DNA of 64,000 bases from JADZAI01 sp046348585 (GCA_046348585.1 JAXMDZ010000011.1:26678-90677); one strand, 5' to 3'; positions 25,370 through 34,842 are shown, numbered from the stretch's first letter. Notes: a model not told the origin generated them from the sequence alone. Made by a program: numbers and translations.

Positions 25370-26919
25370 TTACTTTTCGCTATTAGTCGATACCTGTGTG
25401 GAAAAGGTTGCACTCGGGCGTCGATGCACGAGGCCCGCGGCAAGCGCCAGTACGATCATCGCAAAGAGCGAATTATGGCCGAACCGGGCGAAAACCGTTT
25501 CGGCATAGGCGGCCGGCAACACCCTGTCGACCAATCCGGAGGTTTGCAACCCTATGGTTGCGTCGAGGTTGCCTTGCGCGTCTATGACGGCCGAAATGCC
25601 GGTCGTCGCCGAGCGAATCAGCGGCAGGCCCTCCTCGATGGCGCGGAAGCGGGCGGCCGTCAGATGCTGGTGGGGGCCGGTCTGGGTGCCGAACCAGGAA
25701 TCGTCGGTGACGTTGACCAGCCAGCGCGGCCGCGCGCCGGGGCCACCACCTCGGCCGGGAACAGCACCTCGTAGCAGACCAGCGCCCCGAACGGCGGCAG
25801 GCCGGCGAGCGACAGCGTCCGCAGGCCCGGCCCGGCCGAGAAGGCCCCGCCGATGCGCGCCGTCAGGCTGGCGATGCCCAGCGCACGGAACGCTTCGGGA
25901 AACGGCAGATACTCGCCGAACGGCACCAGATGCGCCTTGTCGTAGGTCGCCAGCACCCGGCCGCCCGCGTCGATCGCGAGCAGCGCGTTGTAGTAGTGCG
26001 TTCCGCCCTCGTCCGTCAGTTCCCGGCGGGCCGAGCCGGCGAGCAGGACCTGTCCCGGCCGCATCCGTTCGGCGATCGCCGCGAGCGCCTCCGGCGTTTC
26101 GTCGAGAAAGGCGATGACCCCTTCGGGCCAGACGAAGACGTCGATATCCGCCGCCCCGTCCGCGAAGGTCAGCGTGACGAGGCGCTGCCAGAGGCGTTGC
26201 AGATAGCCGGGCTTGGCCTTGTCGCTTTGCGGGTTGTCGGGCTGCACCACGCGCAGGCGCGGCAGCTCGCCGCCGAGTTCCGGCGGCGGGCGCAGCGTCC
26301 CGAACGCGAAGGCCCCGCCCAGCAGCGCCAGCGCCGCGGCGAAGGGGACGAAGCGGAAGGCCCCGCGTTCCCGGATGAGGGGCGGCAGCGAGAAGGCGGC
26401 GAGCATGGCCGCGAAGGTGAGGCCGTAAAGACCGATCAGCGCCGCGCCCTGGGCGATCGGGGTATCGACGAAGGCCGCGCCGAAGAGGTTCCAGGGAAAG
26501 CCCGTGAAAATGAAGCTGCGCAGATACTCGACCGAAGCGAAAACCGCCGTGAGAATCAGCGCGAACGCCGCGCCGCGGCGTCCGAAAATCGCCGCAACCC
26601 CCGTCGCCAGCGCCGGAAACAGCGCCATCCCGGACGGCAGCAGCGCCATCGCAAACGGCATCATCCAGACCGTCGCCGGATCAACGTAGAAGGCCTCGGC
26701 CACCCAGTAGAGCCCGCCCGCGTAATAGCCGAAGCCGAAGGCCCAGCCGGTCCAGGCGGCGGCGCGGACCGGACGGGCGGCGGCGAGCGCGCCATCGGCC
26801 AGCCAGAAGAAGGCGGCGAGCGCGGCCAGCATCAGCGGCCAGAGATTGAACGGCGCCATGCCGAGCACCGCGATGCCGCCCAGGACGGCCGCCAGAGCCA
26901 TGCGGACGGGGAGCCTCAT
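25370..26919 (-). CDS. lnt: Apolipoprotein N-acyltransferase, with an apparent frameshift
   Basis: Lnt adds the third acyl chain to lipoproteins in the inner membrane. The first part (about 395 residues) has around six membrane segments followed by the nitrilase-like domain with VWPEGVIAF, DKAHLVPFGEYLP and ALVCYEVLFPAEVV. Near 25736-25741 the frame breaks. One extra base gives WLVNVTDDSWFGTQTGPHQH, AIEEGLPLIRSATTGIS and a last membrane segment before a TAA at 25370. The repaired protein has about 516 residues, normal for Lnt. As read, the protein would lose the conserved WFG region and part of the active-site fold. Confidence 0.88.
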
Positions 26920-27875
26920 AGGGCCGCGCTGGTTTCCGGTTCGGGCTGGACCGAACGGCGCACCCGCACCCGCCGCACCCGGCGCGGATCGGCCTCGGCG
27001 ACCTCGAAGTCGAGGCCGCAGGGATGGCGCAGCACTTCGCCGGCCTGCGGCACGCGGCCCGCCATGGCGGCGATGAAGCCGCCGAGCGTGTCCATCTCCG
27101 GCGGCTCGCCATCCAGCGTCAGGCGCACGTCAGCGGCCTTTTCCAGATCCTCGATCGCCACCCGCGCGTCGGCCTCGAAGCCGCCGTCGGGCAGCAGCGT
27201 CAGGTCGGGCTCTTCGTCGGTATCGTGTTCGTCCTCGATCTCGCCGACGATCTGTTCGACCAGATCCTCGATCGAGACGAGGCCGTCGGTGCCGCCATAT
27301 TCGTCGATCACCAGCGCCAGATGGCTGCGCGTCGCCTGCATCTTGAGCAGCAGATCGAGCGCCGGCATCGAGGGCGTGACGAATTGCATGTCGCGCTTGA
27401 GCTTCATCAAGTCGAAGGCGGCGCGGGCCTCGGGGTCGGCGATGGCGGCGATCATGTCCTTCACGTGGATCATGCCGAGCGGCTCGTCGAGCGTCTCGCG
27501 ATAGACCGGCATGCGCGAGTGCTGGGCCTCGGCGAAGATCCGGATGACCTCCTCGAACGGGGCCGAAACCTCGACCCCGACGATGTCGGCGCGCGGGGTC
27601 ATCAAGTCGGAGACCTTGAGTTCGCCGAACTTGAGCAGGTTGCGCAGCATCGCCCGCTCCTTGGGCGACAGCGCCTCCTCGGCGTCCTCCTCCTCAAGGA
27701 TGTCCTCGATGGATTCCTTGACGTCGTTGTCGCGGCGGCCGCCGCGCAGAAAGGACGCCAGCCCCGCGAACAGGCCGCCCAGAAGCGGCCGCGACGGGGT
27801 TTCCCTACTCGCAGGATCGTCGGCGGGCTTCGCAGGCGCAGGCTGCGGCGTCGTCTCGGGGGCGGCGTCGCTCAT
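26916..27875 (-). CDS. CorC/HlyC-type CBS-domain protein
   Basis: This 319-residue soluble protein has two CBS domains (LMTPRADIVGVEVSAPFEEVI at about 94 and a second around TPSMPALDLLLKMQATRSHLALVIDEYGGTDGLVS) and a C-terminal CorC_HlyC (transporter-associated) domain. The family is linked to magnesium and cobalt efflux and is often annotated as hemolysin C, though no lytic role is likely. It starts with a charged, proline-rich N-terminus of about 35 residues. Its stop overlaps the lnt ATG, the order seen widely in Alphaproteobacteria. Confidence 0.9.
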   Translation of the reverse strand: MSDAAPETTPQPAPAKPADDPASRETPSRPLLGGLFAGLASFLRGGRRDNDVKESIEDILEEEDAEEALSPKERAMLRNLLKFGELKVSDLMTPRADIVGVEVSAPFEEVIRIFAEAQHSRMPVYRETLDEPLGMIHVKDMIAAIADPEARAAFDLMKLKRDMQFVTPSMPALDLLLKMQATRSHLALVIDEYGGTDGLVSIEDLVEQIVGEIEDEHDTDEEPDLTLLPDGGFEADARVAIEDLEKAADVRLTLDGEPPEMDTLGGFIAAMAGRVPQAGEVLRHPCGLDFEVAEADPRRVRRVRVRRSVQPEPETSAAL

Positions 27876-27899
27876 CGCTTTGGCTATCGACCTCTTCGT

Positions 27900-28367
27900 T
27901 CAGGCATAGGGATCGCCGATGCCGAAACGGCCCAGCACGCGGCGCTCGAGCTTCTCCATGCGCCGCGCCTCCCCACGCGCCATGTGATCATAGCCCATCA
28001 GGTGCAGAATCCCATGCACGATGAGATGGGCGGTGTGATCGCGGACCGGCTTGCCCTGCCCTGCGGCCTCGGCGAGCACGGTTTCGAGCGCCAGGATGAC
28101 GTCGCCGCCCCCCGCAGGCGAGGGGAAGGACAGCACGTTGGTCGGCTTGTTCTGGCCCCGGAACGAGAGATTGAGCGCCTGAACCGCGCGGTCGCCGGCG
28201 AAGGCGAGCGTGGTGTCTCCGGCGAGCGGCGGGGCGCCGTCGGCGATCGCTTCGGCCTCGGCGGCGGCGGCGAGGCGGCGCGCGAGCGCGGCGAGGCCCG
28301 GCACGTGGGTGCGCCAGGCGGCCTTGCGAATCGCGATGGCGCGTTCAGGTGCCGGAGGCGTCGCCAT
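27900..28367 (-). CDS. ybeY: Endoribonuclease YbeY
   Basis: This 155-residue zinc-dependent endoribonuclease takes part in 16S rRNA 3' end maturation and ribosome quality control. The zinc motif HLIVHGILHLMGYDH is intact, as is RGQNKPTNVLSFP. The start lies inside the 3' end of phoH; ATG 28367 is chosen, with ATG 28376 an alternative. PhoH is its usual neighbour and probable functional partner. Confidence 0.94.
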   Translation of the reverse strand: MATPPAPERAIAIRKAAWRTHVPGLAALARRLAAAAEAEAIADGAPPLAGDTTLAFAGDRAVQALNLSFRGQNKPTNVLSFPSPAGGGDVILALETVLAEAAGQGKPVRDHTAHLIVHGILHLMGYDHMARGEARRMEKLERRVLGRFGIGDPYA

Positions 28368-29337
28368 GGCGCTCATAGGCGGAGACGATGCGGCCGACCA
28401 GCGGATGGCGGACGACATCGGCGGCGGCGAAGCGGCGGATGGCGACGCCGTCGACGCCGTCCAGCACACGCAGCGCCTCATCGAGACCCGACATCTGGCC
28501 GCGCGGCAGGTCGCTCTGCGACGGGTCGCCGGTGATCGCCATGCGCGAGCCTTCGCCGAAGCGGGTGAGGAACATGCGCATCTGCATCGGCGTGGCGTTC
28601 TGCGCCTCGTCGAGGATGACGAAGCTGTGGGCCAGGGTGCGGCCGCGCATGAAGGCGAGCGGGGCGATCTCGATGTCGCCAACCTCGATGCGGCGCTGCA
28701 CGTCCTTGCCGGGCATGCAGTCGTGCAGCGCGTCGTAGAGCGGGCGGAGATAGGGATCGACCTTCTCCTTCAGATCGCCCGGCAGGAAGCCGAGGCGCTC
28801 GCCCGCCTCGACCGCCGGGCGCGAGAGCACGATGCGCTCCACCTGTCCGCTGGCGAGGAAGGAGGCGGCGGCGGCGACCGCGAGATAGGTCTTGCCGGTG
28901 CCGGCCGGACCGATGCCGAAGACCATGTCCTCGGTCAGCAGCGCATCGACATAGGAGGCCTGCGCCCGGCCGCGCGCCGCGATCGTGCGCCGCGGCGTGC
29001 GGATGACGCCGGCCGGAACGCCGGCCTCGCCCTGGAGCGCGCCCCTGATCGCCGCATCGACGTCGGCCATCGACAACTCGCCCGTGAGGTCCAGCCGGGT
29101 TTCGAGCGCCCTGAGTGCCGCGATGGCGGCGTCCGCCTCGTGCGCCGCGCCGCTCACCGTGATCTGGTTGCCGCGCCTTGCGACGCGCACGTCGAGCTTC
29201 TGTTCGAGGCGCACGGCGAAACGGTCGAGCGGCCCCAGCAGCGCGCCGAGCTTGCGGTTGTCGGCGGCCTCGACGCTGCGTTCGACCGTCGCCTTGCGGG
29301 GCGCGGCGGGCGGCGCGGATTTCGAGCGGCGTGTCAT
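28345..29337 (-). CDS. PhoH-like ATPase
   Basis: This 330-residue P-loop NTPase has Walker A GPAGTGKTYLAVA near residue 150, Walker B FVILDEAQNAT near 240 and a TGDPSQSDLPRG segment. An N-terminal KH-like region of about 100 residues precedes the ATPase. The gene sits in the miaB-phoH-ybeY series, which links it to RNA processing. The stop lies inside ybeY, and its start overlaps the miaB stop by four bases. Confidence 0.93.
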   Translation of the reverse strand: MTRRSKSAPPAAPRKATVERSVEAADNRKLGALLGPLDRFAVRLEQKLDVRVARRGNQITVSGAAHEADAAIAALRALETRLDLTGELSMADVDAAIRGALQGEAGVPAGVIRTPRRTIAARGRAQASYVDALLTEDMVFGIGPAGTGKTYLAVAAAASFLASGQVERIVLSRPAVEAGERLGFLPGDLKEKVDPYLRPLYDALHDCMPGKDVQRRIEVGDIEIAPLAFMRGRTLAHSFVILDEAQNATPMQMRMFLTRFGEGSRMAITGDPSQSDLPRGQMSGLDEALRVLDGVDGVAIRRFAAADVVRHPLVGRIVSAYERHGDASGT

Positions 29338-30668
29338 GCGGCCTCCGCGCGGACGAGGGCGCCGCTGAGCGAGTTCTGGGTGGCGCTCGCCACGTCGACC
29401 TCGGCGATCCGACCGATCAGGTCCATGTCGCCGTCCACATGCACGGCCTGAAGCCAGGGCGAGCGGCCGGCGATCTGGCCGGGGTGGCGGCCGGGGCGGT
29501 CGAAGAGGACCGGGATGCGCGCACCGATGCGCCCGGCGTTGAAGGCGACCTGCTGGCGGACGAGTTCGTCCTGCAATTCCTTCAGGCGCGCATCCTTCAC
29601 CGCTTCGGCGATCTGCTTCGGCATCGCCGCGCCCGGCGTGCCGGGACGGCGCGAATATTTGAAGCTGAAGGCCTGGGCGAAGCCGATGTCGCGGATCAGC
29701 GCCATGGTCGCTTCGAAATCCGCGTCGGTCTCACTTGGAAAGCCGACGATGAAATCGGACGAGAGCGCGAGATCGGGCCGGGCGTCGCGCAGCCGGTCGA
29801 TCAGGCGGCGATAGTCGGCGGCGGTGTGCTTGCGGTTCATCGCCGCAAGGATGCGGTCGGACCCCGACTGCACCGGCAGATGCAGGAACGGCATCAGCGC
29901 GGGGACGTCGCGGTGGGCGGCGATGAGATCGTCGTCCATGTCGCGCGGATGGCTGGTCGTGTAGCGGATGCGGGCGAGGCCGTCGATGTCGGCGAGCGCG
30001 CGCACGAGGCGGGCGAGACCCCAGTCGCTGCCGTCCGGCCCTTCGGCCCGGTAGGCGTTGACGTTCTGGCCGAGCAGCGTGATCTCGCGCGCCCCGGTTT
30101 CCGCCATGCGCCGCGCCTCGGCGAGGATCGAGGCGGGCCCGCGCGAATATTCGGCGCCGCGCGTGTAGGGCACGACGCAGAAGGTGCAGAACTTGTCGCA
30201 GCCTTCCTGAACGGTGAGGAAGCGGGCGACGCCGGCCTGGCCGCTGTCGGCGGGCAGGGCGTCGAACTTGTCGAGCGCCGGAAACTCGGTGTCGAGGGCG
30301 CGGCCGGCGCCGCGATGGATCTCGGCGATCATCTGCGGCAGGCGGTGATAGGCCTGCGGCCCGACCACGATGTCGACGGCGGGCGCGCGGCGGGCGATCT
30401 CCTCGCCCTCGGCCTGCGCGACGCAGCCCGCGACGGCGATCATCATGCCGTCGCGCTCGCTCTTCAACTTCGCGAGGCGGCCGAGTTCGGAATAGACCTT
30501 CTCGGCCGCCTTCTCGCGGATGTGGCAGGTGTTGAGGATGACCAGATCCGCGCCCTCCGCCTCGTCCGACGGCGCATAGCCGATGGGCGCCAGGACGTCA
30601 GCCATGCGCTGACTGTCGTAGACGTTCATCTGGCAGCCATAGGTCTTGATGTGGACCTTGCGGGTCAC
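29334..30668 (-). CDS. miaB: tRNA-2-methylthio-N6-dimethylallyladenosine synthase
   Basis: This radical-SAM methylthiotransferase modifies A37 of tRNAs reading UNN codons. From GTG 30668 it has 444 residues: the UPF0004 domain with cysteines in TYGCQMN, ILNTCHIRE and VAGCVAQ; the radical SAM cysteines in CDKFCTFCVVPYTRG; and a C-terminal TRAM domain. An AAGGA lies upstream of the GTG. The frame is open to 30731, so a start adding 21 residues cannot be excluded, but that stretch looks non-conserved. Confidence 0.93.
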   Translation of the reverse strand: MTRKVHIKTYGCQMNVYDSQRMADVLAPIGYAPSDEAEGADLVILNTCHIREKAAEKVYSELGRLAKLKSERDGMMIAVAGCVAQAEGEEIARRAPAVDIVVGPQAYHRLPQMIAEIHRGAGRALDTEFPALDKFDALPADSGQAGVARFLTVQEGCDKFCTFCVVPYTRGAEYSRGPASILAEARRMAETGAREITLLGQNVNAYRAEGPDGSDWGLARLVRALADIDGLARIRYTTSHPRDMDDDLIAAHRDVPALMPFLHLPVQSGSDRILAAMNRKHTAADYRRLIDRLRDARPDLALSSDFIVGFPSETDADFEATMALIRDIGFAQAFSFKYSRRPGTPGAAMPKQIAEAVKDARLKELQDELVRQQVAFNAGRIGARIPVLFDRPGRHPGQIAGRSPWLQAVHVDGDMDLIGRIAEVDVASATQNSLSGALVRAEAA

Positions 30669-30749
30669 GGGGGCGGCAGTCCTTGAGGGTCGAGGGCGCG
30701 GTTTATGCCCGACAAGGCCGGTCGGGCGCAAATCGGCGGCGCGGCCGGA

Positions 30750-30977
30750 TCAATACGGAACCTGACCGGCGAACGGCGCGACGACCCAGAGAAGATAGAG
30801 GCAGATCCCCGCCACCAGCCCATATTGGACGATCGCCGCCCAATAGGCGGCGGGCGCATCGACCCGCGTGCAGTTCGGTCCGAACCAGCGTTTCACCTCG
30901 CCCCGGGAGAGCGACATGGCGATCTGGTAGCCCGCGTGCAGGGCCATCGCGCCGACGAAGAGGAACCAGAGGACCAT
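30750..30977 (-). CDS. Small two-segment membrane protein
   Basis: This 75-residue hypothetical protein has two hydrophobic segments (about 1-22, VLWFLFVGAMALHAGYQIAM, and about 46-68, AAIVQYGLVAGICLYLLWVVAPF) joined by a polar loop with one cysteine. The coding frame shows normal GC-rich third positions and starts at ATG 30977. It lies between miaB and the acyltransferase gene on the same strand. I do not recognise a family. Confidence 0.6.
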   Translation of the reverse strand: MVLWFLFVGAMALHAGYQIAMSLSRGEVKRWFGPNCTRVDAPAAYWAAIVQYGLVAGICLYLLWVVAPFAGQVPY

Positions 30978-31081
30978 GGGCGTCGCCTCGATCTGGGCGG
31001 CTTTCTTAATCCCGGGACGCTCTACAATCCCTTACGTGCGGCGGCGCAATCCGCGCCGATGCGCGTCTTCCGGCGGACGGC

Positions 31082-31966
31082 CTAGCCGCGTCCGGCCAGC
31101 GCCCGGGCGAGCGAGTCGGAGATGATCGCCTCGCATTTCTGCGTCAGCGCCTTGCGCGAGCCGCATTCCTCCACCGTCATCGACGGGTGGAGAGTGATCT
31201 CGCAGTCGATGGGGCCGAGGCGGAAGGCCTCCCACAGATGCGGCACGAGGTCCATGTCGCCGTACCAGGCGAAGAAGGGCCGGAACTCGCGGTTCATCGG
31301 CAGGCCCTGCAGCTTGGTGTAGGCGATGCTCATCGGCTGGACGCGGATCGCCTTCGGCGCGCCGTCCGGCCCGGGAATCGTGCCTTCGGCGGCGCTGAGC
31401 AGCGCGCTCTTGAAGGGCAGGACGCGATTGCCGTCGCTGGACGTGCCTTCGGGGAAGAGCACGATCGTGTCGCCGCGGCCGAGGCGATCCTTGATCACGT
31501 CGCGCTGCTCGGCGGTCTTGGAGCGGCGCTCGCGCTCGACATAGACGGTCTCCTGAAGGCGGGCGAGGAGGCCGAAGAACGGCCAGGTATCGACCTGCTT
31601 CTTGGCGATGAAGCTGATCGGGCCGACGCTGGAGACCGAAACGATGTCGAGCCACGAGGCGTGGTTGGAGGCGATGAGGACGCCGCCGCCGCTTTCGATC
31701 GCCCCCGTCACCTTCACCCGCATGCCGATGATGCGGCAGACGAGGCGGTGGAAGCGGAATGGGATCGCCTTGCGGCCCGGCAGGCGCAGCTTCACCATCG
31801 TCCACTGCACGGGAATGACGAGCAGGGTCGCCAGAACGAAACCCGCGAGGCGGAAATAGCCGCGCAGCTTCTGCATCGCGCTGAGCGCGTTGATCGGCAG
31901 GATCTCGTCCTCCGCGTCGAGGCGCGGACGGCGGCTTGCCGGTGCGGCGAGGGCGGCGTCGGTCAC
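31082..31966 (-). CDS. 1-acyl-sn-glycerol-3-phosphate acyltransferase family protein
   Basis: This 294-residue inner-membrane protein has a hydrophobic segment at about 38-58 and the PlsC catalytic motifs: NHASWLDI (the HX4D motif) and FPEGTSSDGNRVLPF. The family adds the second acyl chain to lysophosphatidic acid. The start is GTG 31966, overlapping the fur stop as GTGA. The size and N-terminal arginine/proline-rich extension match the alphaproteobacterial fur-linked PlsC paralogue, which can act on ornithine lipids or phosphatidate, so the exact substrate stays open. Confidence 0.87.
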   Translation of the reverse strand: MTDAALAAPASRRPRLDAEDEILPINALSAMQKLRGYFRLAGFVLATLLVIPVQWTMVKLRLPGRKAIPFRFHRLVCRIIGMRVKVTGAIESGGGVLIASNHASWLDIVSVSSVGPISFIAKKQVDTWPFFGLLARLQETVYVERERRSKTAEQRDVIKDRLGRGDTIVLFPEGTSSDGNRVLPFKSALLSAAEGTIPGPDGAPKAIRVQPMSIAYTKLQGLPMNREFRPFFAWYGDMDLVPHLWEAFRLGPIDCEITLHPSMTVEECGSRKALTQKCEAIISDSLARALAGRG

Positions 31967-32385
31967 GATTTCGGCTTCGTCTCGATGGGCGTGCCGTAGA
32001 GCTCCAGCCGGTGATCGACGAGCTTGAAGCCGAGCCGTTCGGCGACCAGCTGCTGAAGCCGTTCGATTTCCTCGTCGCGGAACTCGATGACCTTGCCGCT
32101 CGTCAGGTCGATCAGGTGGTCGTGGTGTTCCTCGGGCGCTTCCTCGTAGCGCGAGCGGCCGTCGCGGAAATCGTGGCGTTCGAGGATGCCGGCATCCTCG
32201 AACAGGCGCACGGTGCGATAGACGGTGGCGATCGAGATGCGGCTGTCGACCGCCGCCGCGCGGCGGTGCAGCTCCTCGGCGTCGGGGTGGTCGTGCGCCT
32301 CCGACAGCACGCGGGCGATCACCCGGCGCTGCTCGGTCATCCGAAGGCCCTTGTCGACGCAGAGCTTTTCGATTCGATGAGGCAT
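31963..32385 (-). CDS. fur: Fur-family regulator (Fur/Mur)
   Basis: This 140-residue protein has the winged-helix domain (LRMTEQRRVIARVLSEAHDHP, ISIATVYRTVRLFEDAGI) and the metal-binding HHDHLIDL segment with EEHHDHL. The CxxC structural-zinc motif of enterobacterial Fur is replaced (HLIDLTSGKV), as in alphaproteobacterial Fur/Mur proteins, where manganese can be the main signal. It differs from Irr, also in this window, by the lack of the TAPHHHF block. It overlaps the acyltransferase start and touches rimI at one base. Confidence 0.9.
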   Translation of the reverse strand: MPHRIEKLCVDKGLRMTEQRRVIARVLSEAHDHPDAEELHRRAAAVDSRISIATVYRTVRLFEDAGILERHDFRDGRSRYEEAPEEHHDHLIDLTSGKVIEFRDEEIERLQQLVAERLGFKLVDHRLELYGTPIETKPKS

Positions 32386-32858
32386 CAGGAACCCTTCCCG
32401 TCTCGGACCGCGATATCGGTGAGCGCCGCTCGCATCACGATGGCATCGACCCCGCCGGCATAATAGCGCGCCCGGCGCGACATGTCGCCGAATCCAAGCG
32501 CGCGGTAAAGCGCCAGCGCGGGCCGGTTGTCGGCGGCGACGTCGAGGAACATCGTTTCGGCCCCCTCTGCGGCGAGATCGGCCGCCGCCCGGCGCAGCAG
32601 CGTCCGGCCAAGGCCGTGGCGGCGGGCGGCGGGCACGACGCCGATCGACAGAAGCTCGGATTCCGGCGGCACGCATTGGAGGAGCGCGAAACCGAGATCG
32701 CCATTGCCGTCGGCAGCGATCAGCGCGAAGCCGCCGGGACCGGAGACGAGGCGGGCGATCGAGGCGGCGTCCCAGGCCTCGGCGAAGCAGGCGGCGTGGA
32801 GGGCCGCCAGCCGCGCCGCCTCGCCGGCTCCGGCGCGTTCGAGGCGAAGCGCGCTCAT
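32385..32858 (-). CDS. rimI: Ribosomal-protein-alanine N-acetyltransferase
   Basis: This 157-residue GNAT-fold enzyme shows the acetyl-CoA loop VVPAARRHGLGRTLL and the C-terminal AADNRPALALYRALGFG. RimI acetylates the N-terminal alanine of ribosomal protein S18. Placement directly after tsaB with a four-base overlap is the usual arrangement and supports RimI over a generic acetyltransferase. Confidence 0.9.
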   Translation of the reverse strand: MSALRLERAGAGEAARLAALHAACFAEAWDAASIARLVSGPGGFALIAADGNGDLGFALLQCVPPESELLSIGVVPAARRHGLGRTLLRRAAADLAAEGAETMFLDVAADNRPALALYRALGFGDMSRRARYYAGGVDAIVMRAALTDIAVRDGKGS

Positions 32859-33547
32859 GGCCGGGCGCGGTATTGCGGCGGCGGGGCCTTGAGGGGGCCG
32901 GGCAGCTTGGCGTCAGGGGCACGCAGATAGAGCGGGGCGGGCGGCCCGGACGGTTCGGGCAAAGCGAGGCCGAGGCGCGCGACGATCGCGGCGTCGGGCT
33001 GGTCGGACCGCGCGAGCGCGGCGGCGCCGGGGGCAAGGAGCGCAGCGATGGCGGCGGCGGCAGTGCCGGCCAGCACCGGCGCGCCGCCCAGCGCGGCAAG
33101 GCTTTGGACGGCCCCGGCGAGCGTCAGCAGCGCGGGCGGGCCCAGCGGCGCGCCATCGGCCGCGAAGCCCTGGACATAGGCCTCGCCCCGGCGGGCGTCG
33201 CTGGCGACGAGCACCGGACGGCCGGGATATTCGGCGCGGGCCGCCGCGGCGATGACCTCCAGCGTGGTGAGCCCGACGCAGCCGATCCCCAGCGCCGCCG
33301 CCAGGCCGCGCGCGAAGGCGAGGCCGATACGCTGTCCGGTGAAGGTGCCCGGCCCGGTCGTCACCGCGATGCGCCCGAGATCGGCGAAGGCGACACCGGC
33401 CTCCGCCATCAGCGCCTCGGCCATCGGGGCCAGCGCCTCGGCGTGGCCCGCCGTCATCGCCCGGTAGCGCCGGGCGCGCAGGCCGGATTCGCTGGCCAGC
33501 GCCACCGAGCAGGCGCCGAGCGCGGTATCGATGCCGAGACAGAGCAC
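32855..33547 (-). CDS. tsaB: tRNA threonylcarbamoyladenosine biosynthesis protein TsaB
   Basis: This 230-residue ASKHA-fold protein begins LCLGIDTALGACSVAL and contains the TTGPGTFTGQRIGLAFARGL segment that defines TsaB. It is the non-catalytic partner of TsaD and TsaE in making t6A37 in tRNAs that read ANN codons. The protein is at the normal length. The gene overlaps rimI and lies 15 bases after the nitroreductase stop. Confidence 0.92.
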   Translation of the reverse strand: MLCLGIDTALGACSVALASESGLRARRYRAMTAGHAEALAPMAEALMAEAGVAFADLGRIAVTTGPGTFTGQRIGLAFARGLAAALGIGCVGLTTLEVIAAAARAEYPGRPVLVASDARRGEAYVQGFAADGAPLGPPALLTLAGAVQSLAALGGAPVLAGTAAAAIAALLAPGAAALARSDQPDAAIVARLGLALPEPSGPPAPLYLRAPDAKLPGPLKAPPPQYRARP

Positions 33548-33562
33548 GCCGCCGACCGCCCG

Positions 33563-34159
33563 TCAGAGAACCTGACAGGCATCCTCGAAGGAGAGGCGCG
33601 GCAGGCGGGGAAAGACCGCCGCCGGATCGCCGATGCCGACCGCGCAGATGAAATTGGAGCGGATGGAGGTGCCGGCGAAGAACTCCCTGTCGACGCCGGC
33701 GTTGTCGAACCCGGACATGGGGCCGCAATCCAGCCCCAGCGCGCGGGCGGCCACGATGAAGTACGCGCCCTGCAACGAACCGTTGCGCATGGCTGAGACC
33801 TCGGCGCCCTTGGGATCGTTCGCGAACCAGTCGCGGGCGGCGGGCGCGTGCGGGAAGAGCTGCGGGATCTTCTCGTAGAAGGCGGCATCGTTGGCGATGA
33901 TGACGACCGCCGGGGCCTTCATGGTCTTGGCGCGGTTGCCTTCCGACAGATAGGGCGAAAGGCGCTGTTTCGCCTCCGGGCTGGTCAGGAAGACGAAGCG
34001 GGCGGGCGAGGCGTTGGCCGCCGTCGGCCCCAGCCGCGCCAGGTCGTAGACGGCCCGCAGCATGGTTTCGGAGACCGGCGCGTCGGTCCAGGCGTTCTGG
34101 GTCCGCGCGGCGCGAAAGATCTGGTCGAGCGCGGCGTCGGAGAGCGGCTGGTGCGTCAT
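33563..34159 (-). CDS. Nitroreductase family protein (RutE-like)
   Basis: This 198-residue FMN-binding oxidoreductase begins TDAALDQIFRAARTQN-like (QPLSDAALDQIFRAART) and has LGPTAANASPARFVF and GLDCGPMSGFDNAGVD, which match malonic semialdehyde reductase RutE. ATG 34159 gives the usual length. No other rut gene is nearby, so the pyrimidine-degradation role is uncertain; general NADPH-dependent reduction is safer. In related genomes NifU, not this gene, is next to tsaB, so it may be an insertion in the conserved block. Confidence 0.82.
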   Translation of the reverse strand: MTHQPLSDAALDQIFRAARTQNAWTDAPVSETMLRAVYDLARLGPTAANASPARFVFLTSPEAKQRLSPYLSEGNRAKTMKAPAVVIIANDAAFYEKIPQLFPHAPAARDWFANDPKGAEVSAMRNGSLQGAYFIVAARALGLDCGPMSGFDNAGVDREFFAGTSIRSNFICAVGIGDPAAVFPRLPRLSFEDACQVL

Positions 34160-34196
34160 GGAAGTCCCCCTGGCAGGCTGGCGATTCGCGGCGATC

Positions 34197-34763
34197 CTAG
34201 ACCGCCTCGACCGTCCTGACCTCAGGCACATAGTGCTTGAGCATCTTTTCGATGCCGCCCTTCAGCGTCGCGCGCGAGGAGGGGCAGCCCGAGCAGGCGC
34301 CGCGCATGGTGAGATAGACCGTGCCCGAGGCGCTGTCGAAGCCGCGATAAAGGATGTCGCCGCCGTCCTGGGCGACGGCCGGGCGCACGCGGGTTTCCAG
34401 AAGGTCGAGGATCTGCTCGACCACTTCCTCGTCTTCCGCCGCAGTCTCGCCGAAACCGGCCTCGGCCTCGGCCGCCGCCTCGCCGATCAGCGGCCGGTCG
34501 AACTGGAAATGCTCCATGATCGCCCCGAGGACGGCGGGCTTGAGATGCTGCCACTCGCCCTCGGCCTTGGTGACGGCGACGAAATCGGCCCCGAAGAAGA
34601 CGCGGGCGACCGGGCCGGCCTCGAAGATCGCGGCGGCGAGCGGCGAGCGGGCGGCGGCGGCGGCGTCCGGGAAATCGTGCAGCGCGCCCTCGCCGGCGAC
34701 GTCGCGGCCGGGCAGGAACTTCAAGGTGGCCGGGTTCGGGGTGGTTTCGGTCTGGATGAACAT
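34197..34763 (-). CDS. NifU/NfuA-type Fe-S cluster scaffold protein
   Basis: This 188-residue protein has an N-terminal NfuN domain (IQTETTPNPATLKFLPG, about residues 3-88) and a C-terminal NifU domain with the cluster-binding CxxC in RGACSGCPSSRATLK. Nfu proteins carry 4Fe-4S clusters to target enzymes. Clients in this window could include MiaB and the two-cluster oxidoreductase. ATG 34763 starts the conserved MFIQTE; it diverges from the cyclase gene with 79 bases between them. Confidence 0.9.
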   Translation of the reverse strand: MFIQTETTPNPATLKFLPGRDVAGEGALHDFPDAAAAARSPLAAAIFEAGPVARVFFGADFVAVTKAEGEWQHLKPAVLGAIMEHFQFDRPLIGEAAAEAEAGFGETAAEDEEVVEQILDLLETRVRPAVAQDGGDILYRGFDSASGTVYLTMRGACSGCPSSRATLKGGIEKMLKHYVPEVRTVEAV

Positions 34764-34842
34764 GGGGCGGGGCCTATGGCCGGGATGGGTGGTGCGCCCT
34801 ATATGGGATGCCCGCCGCCCACGAAACAACCGTTTGGCGAAC

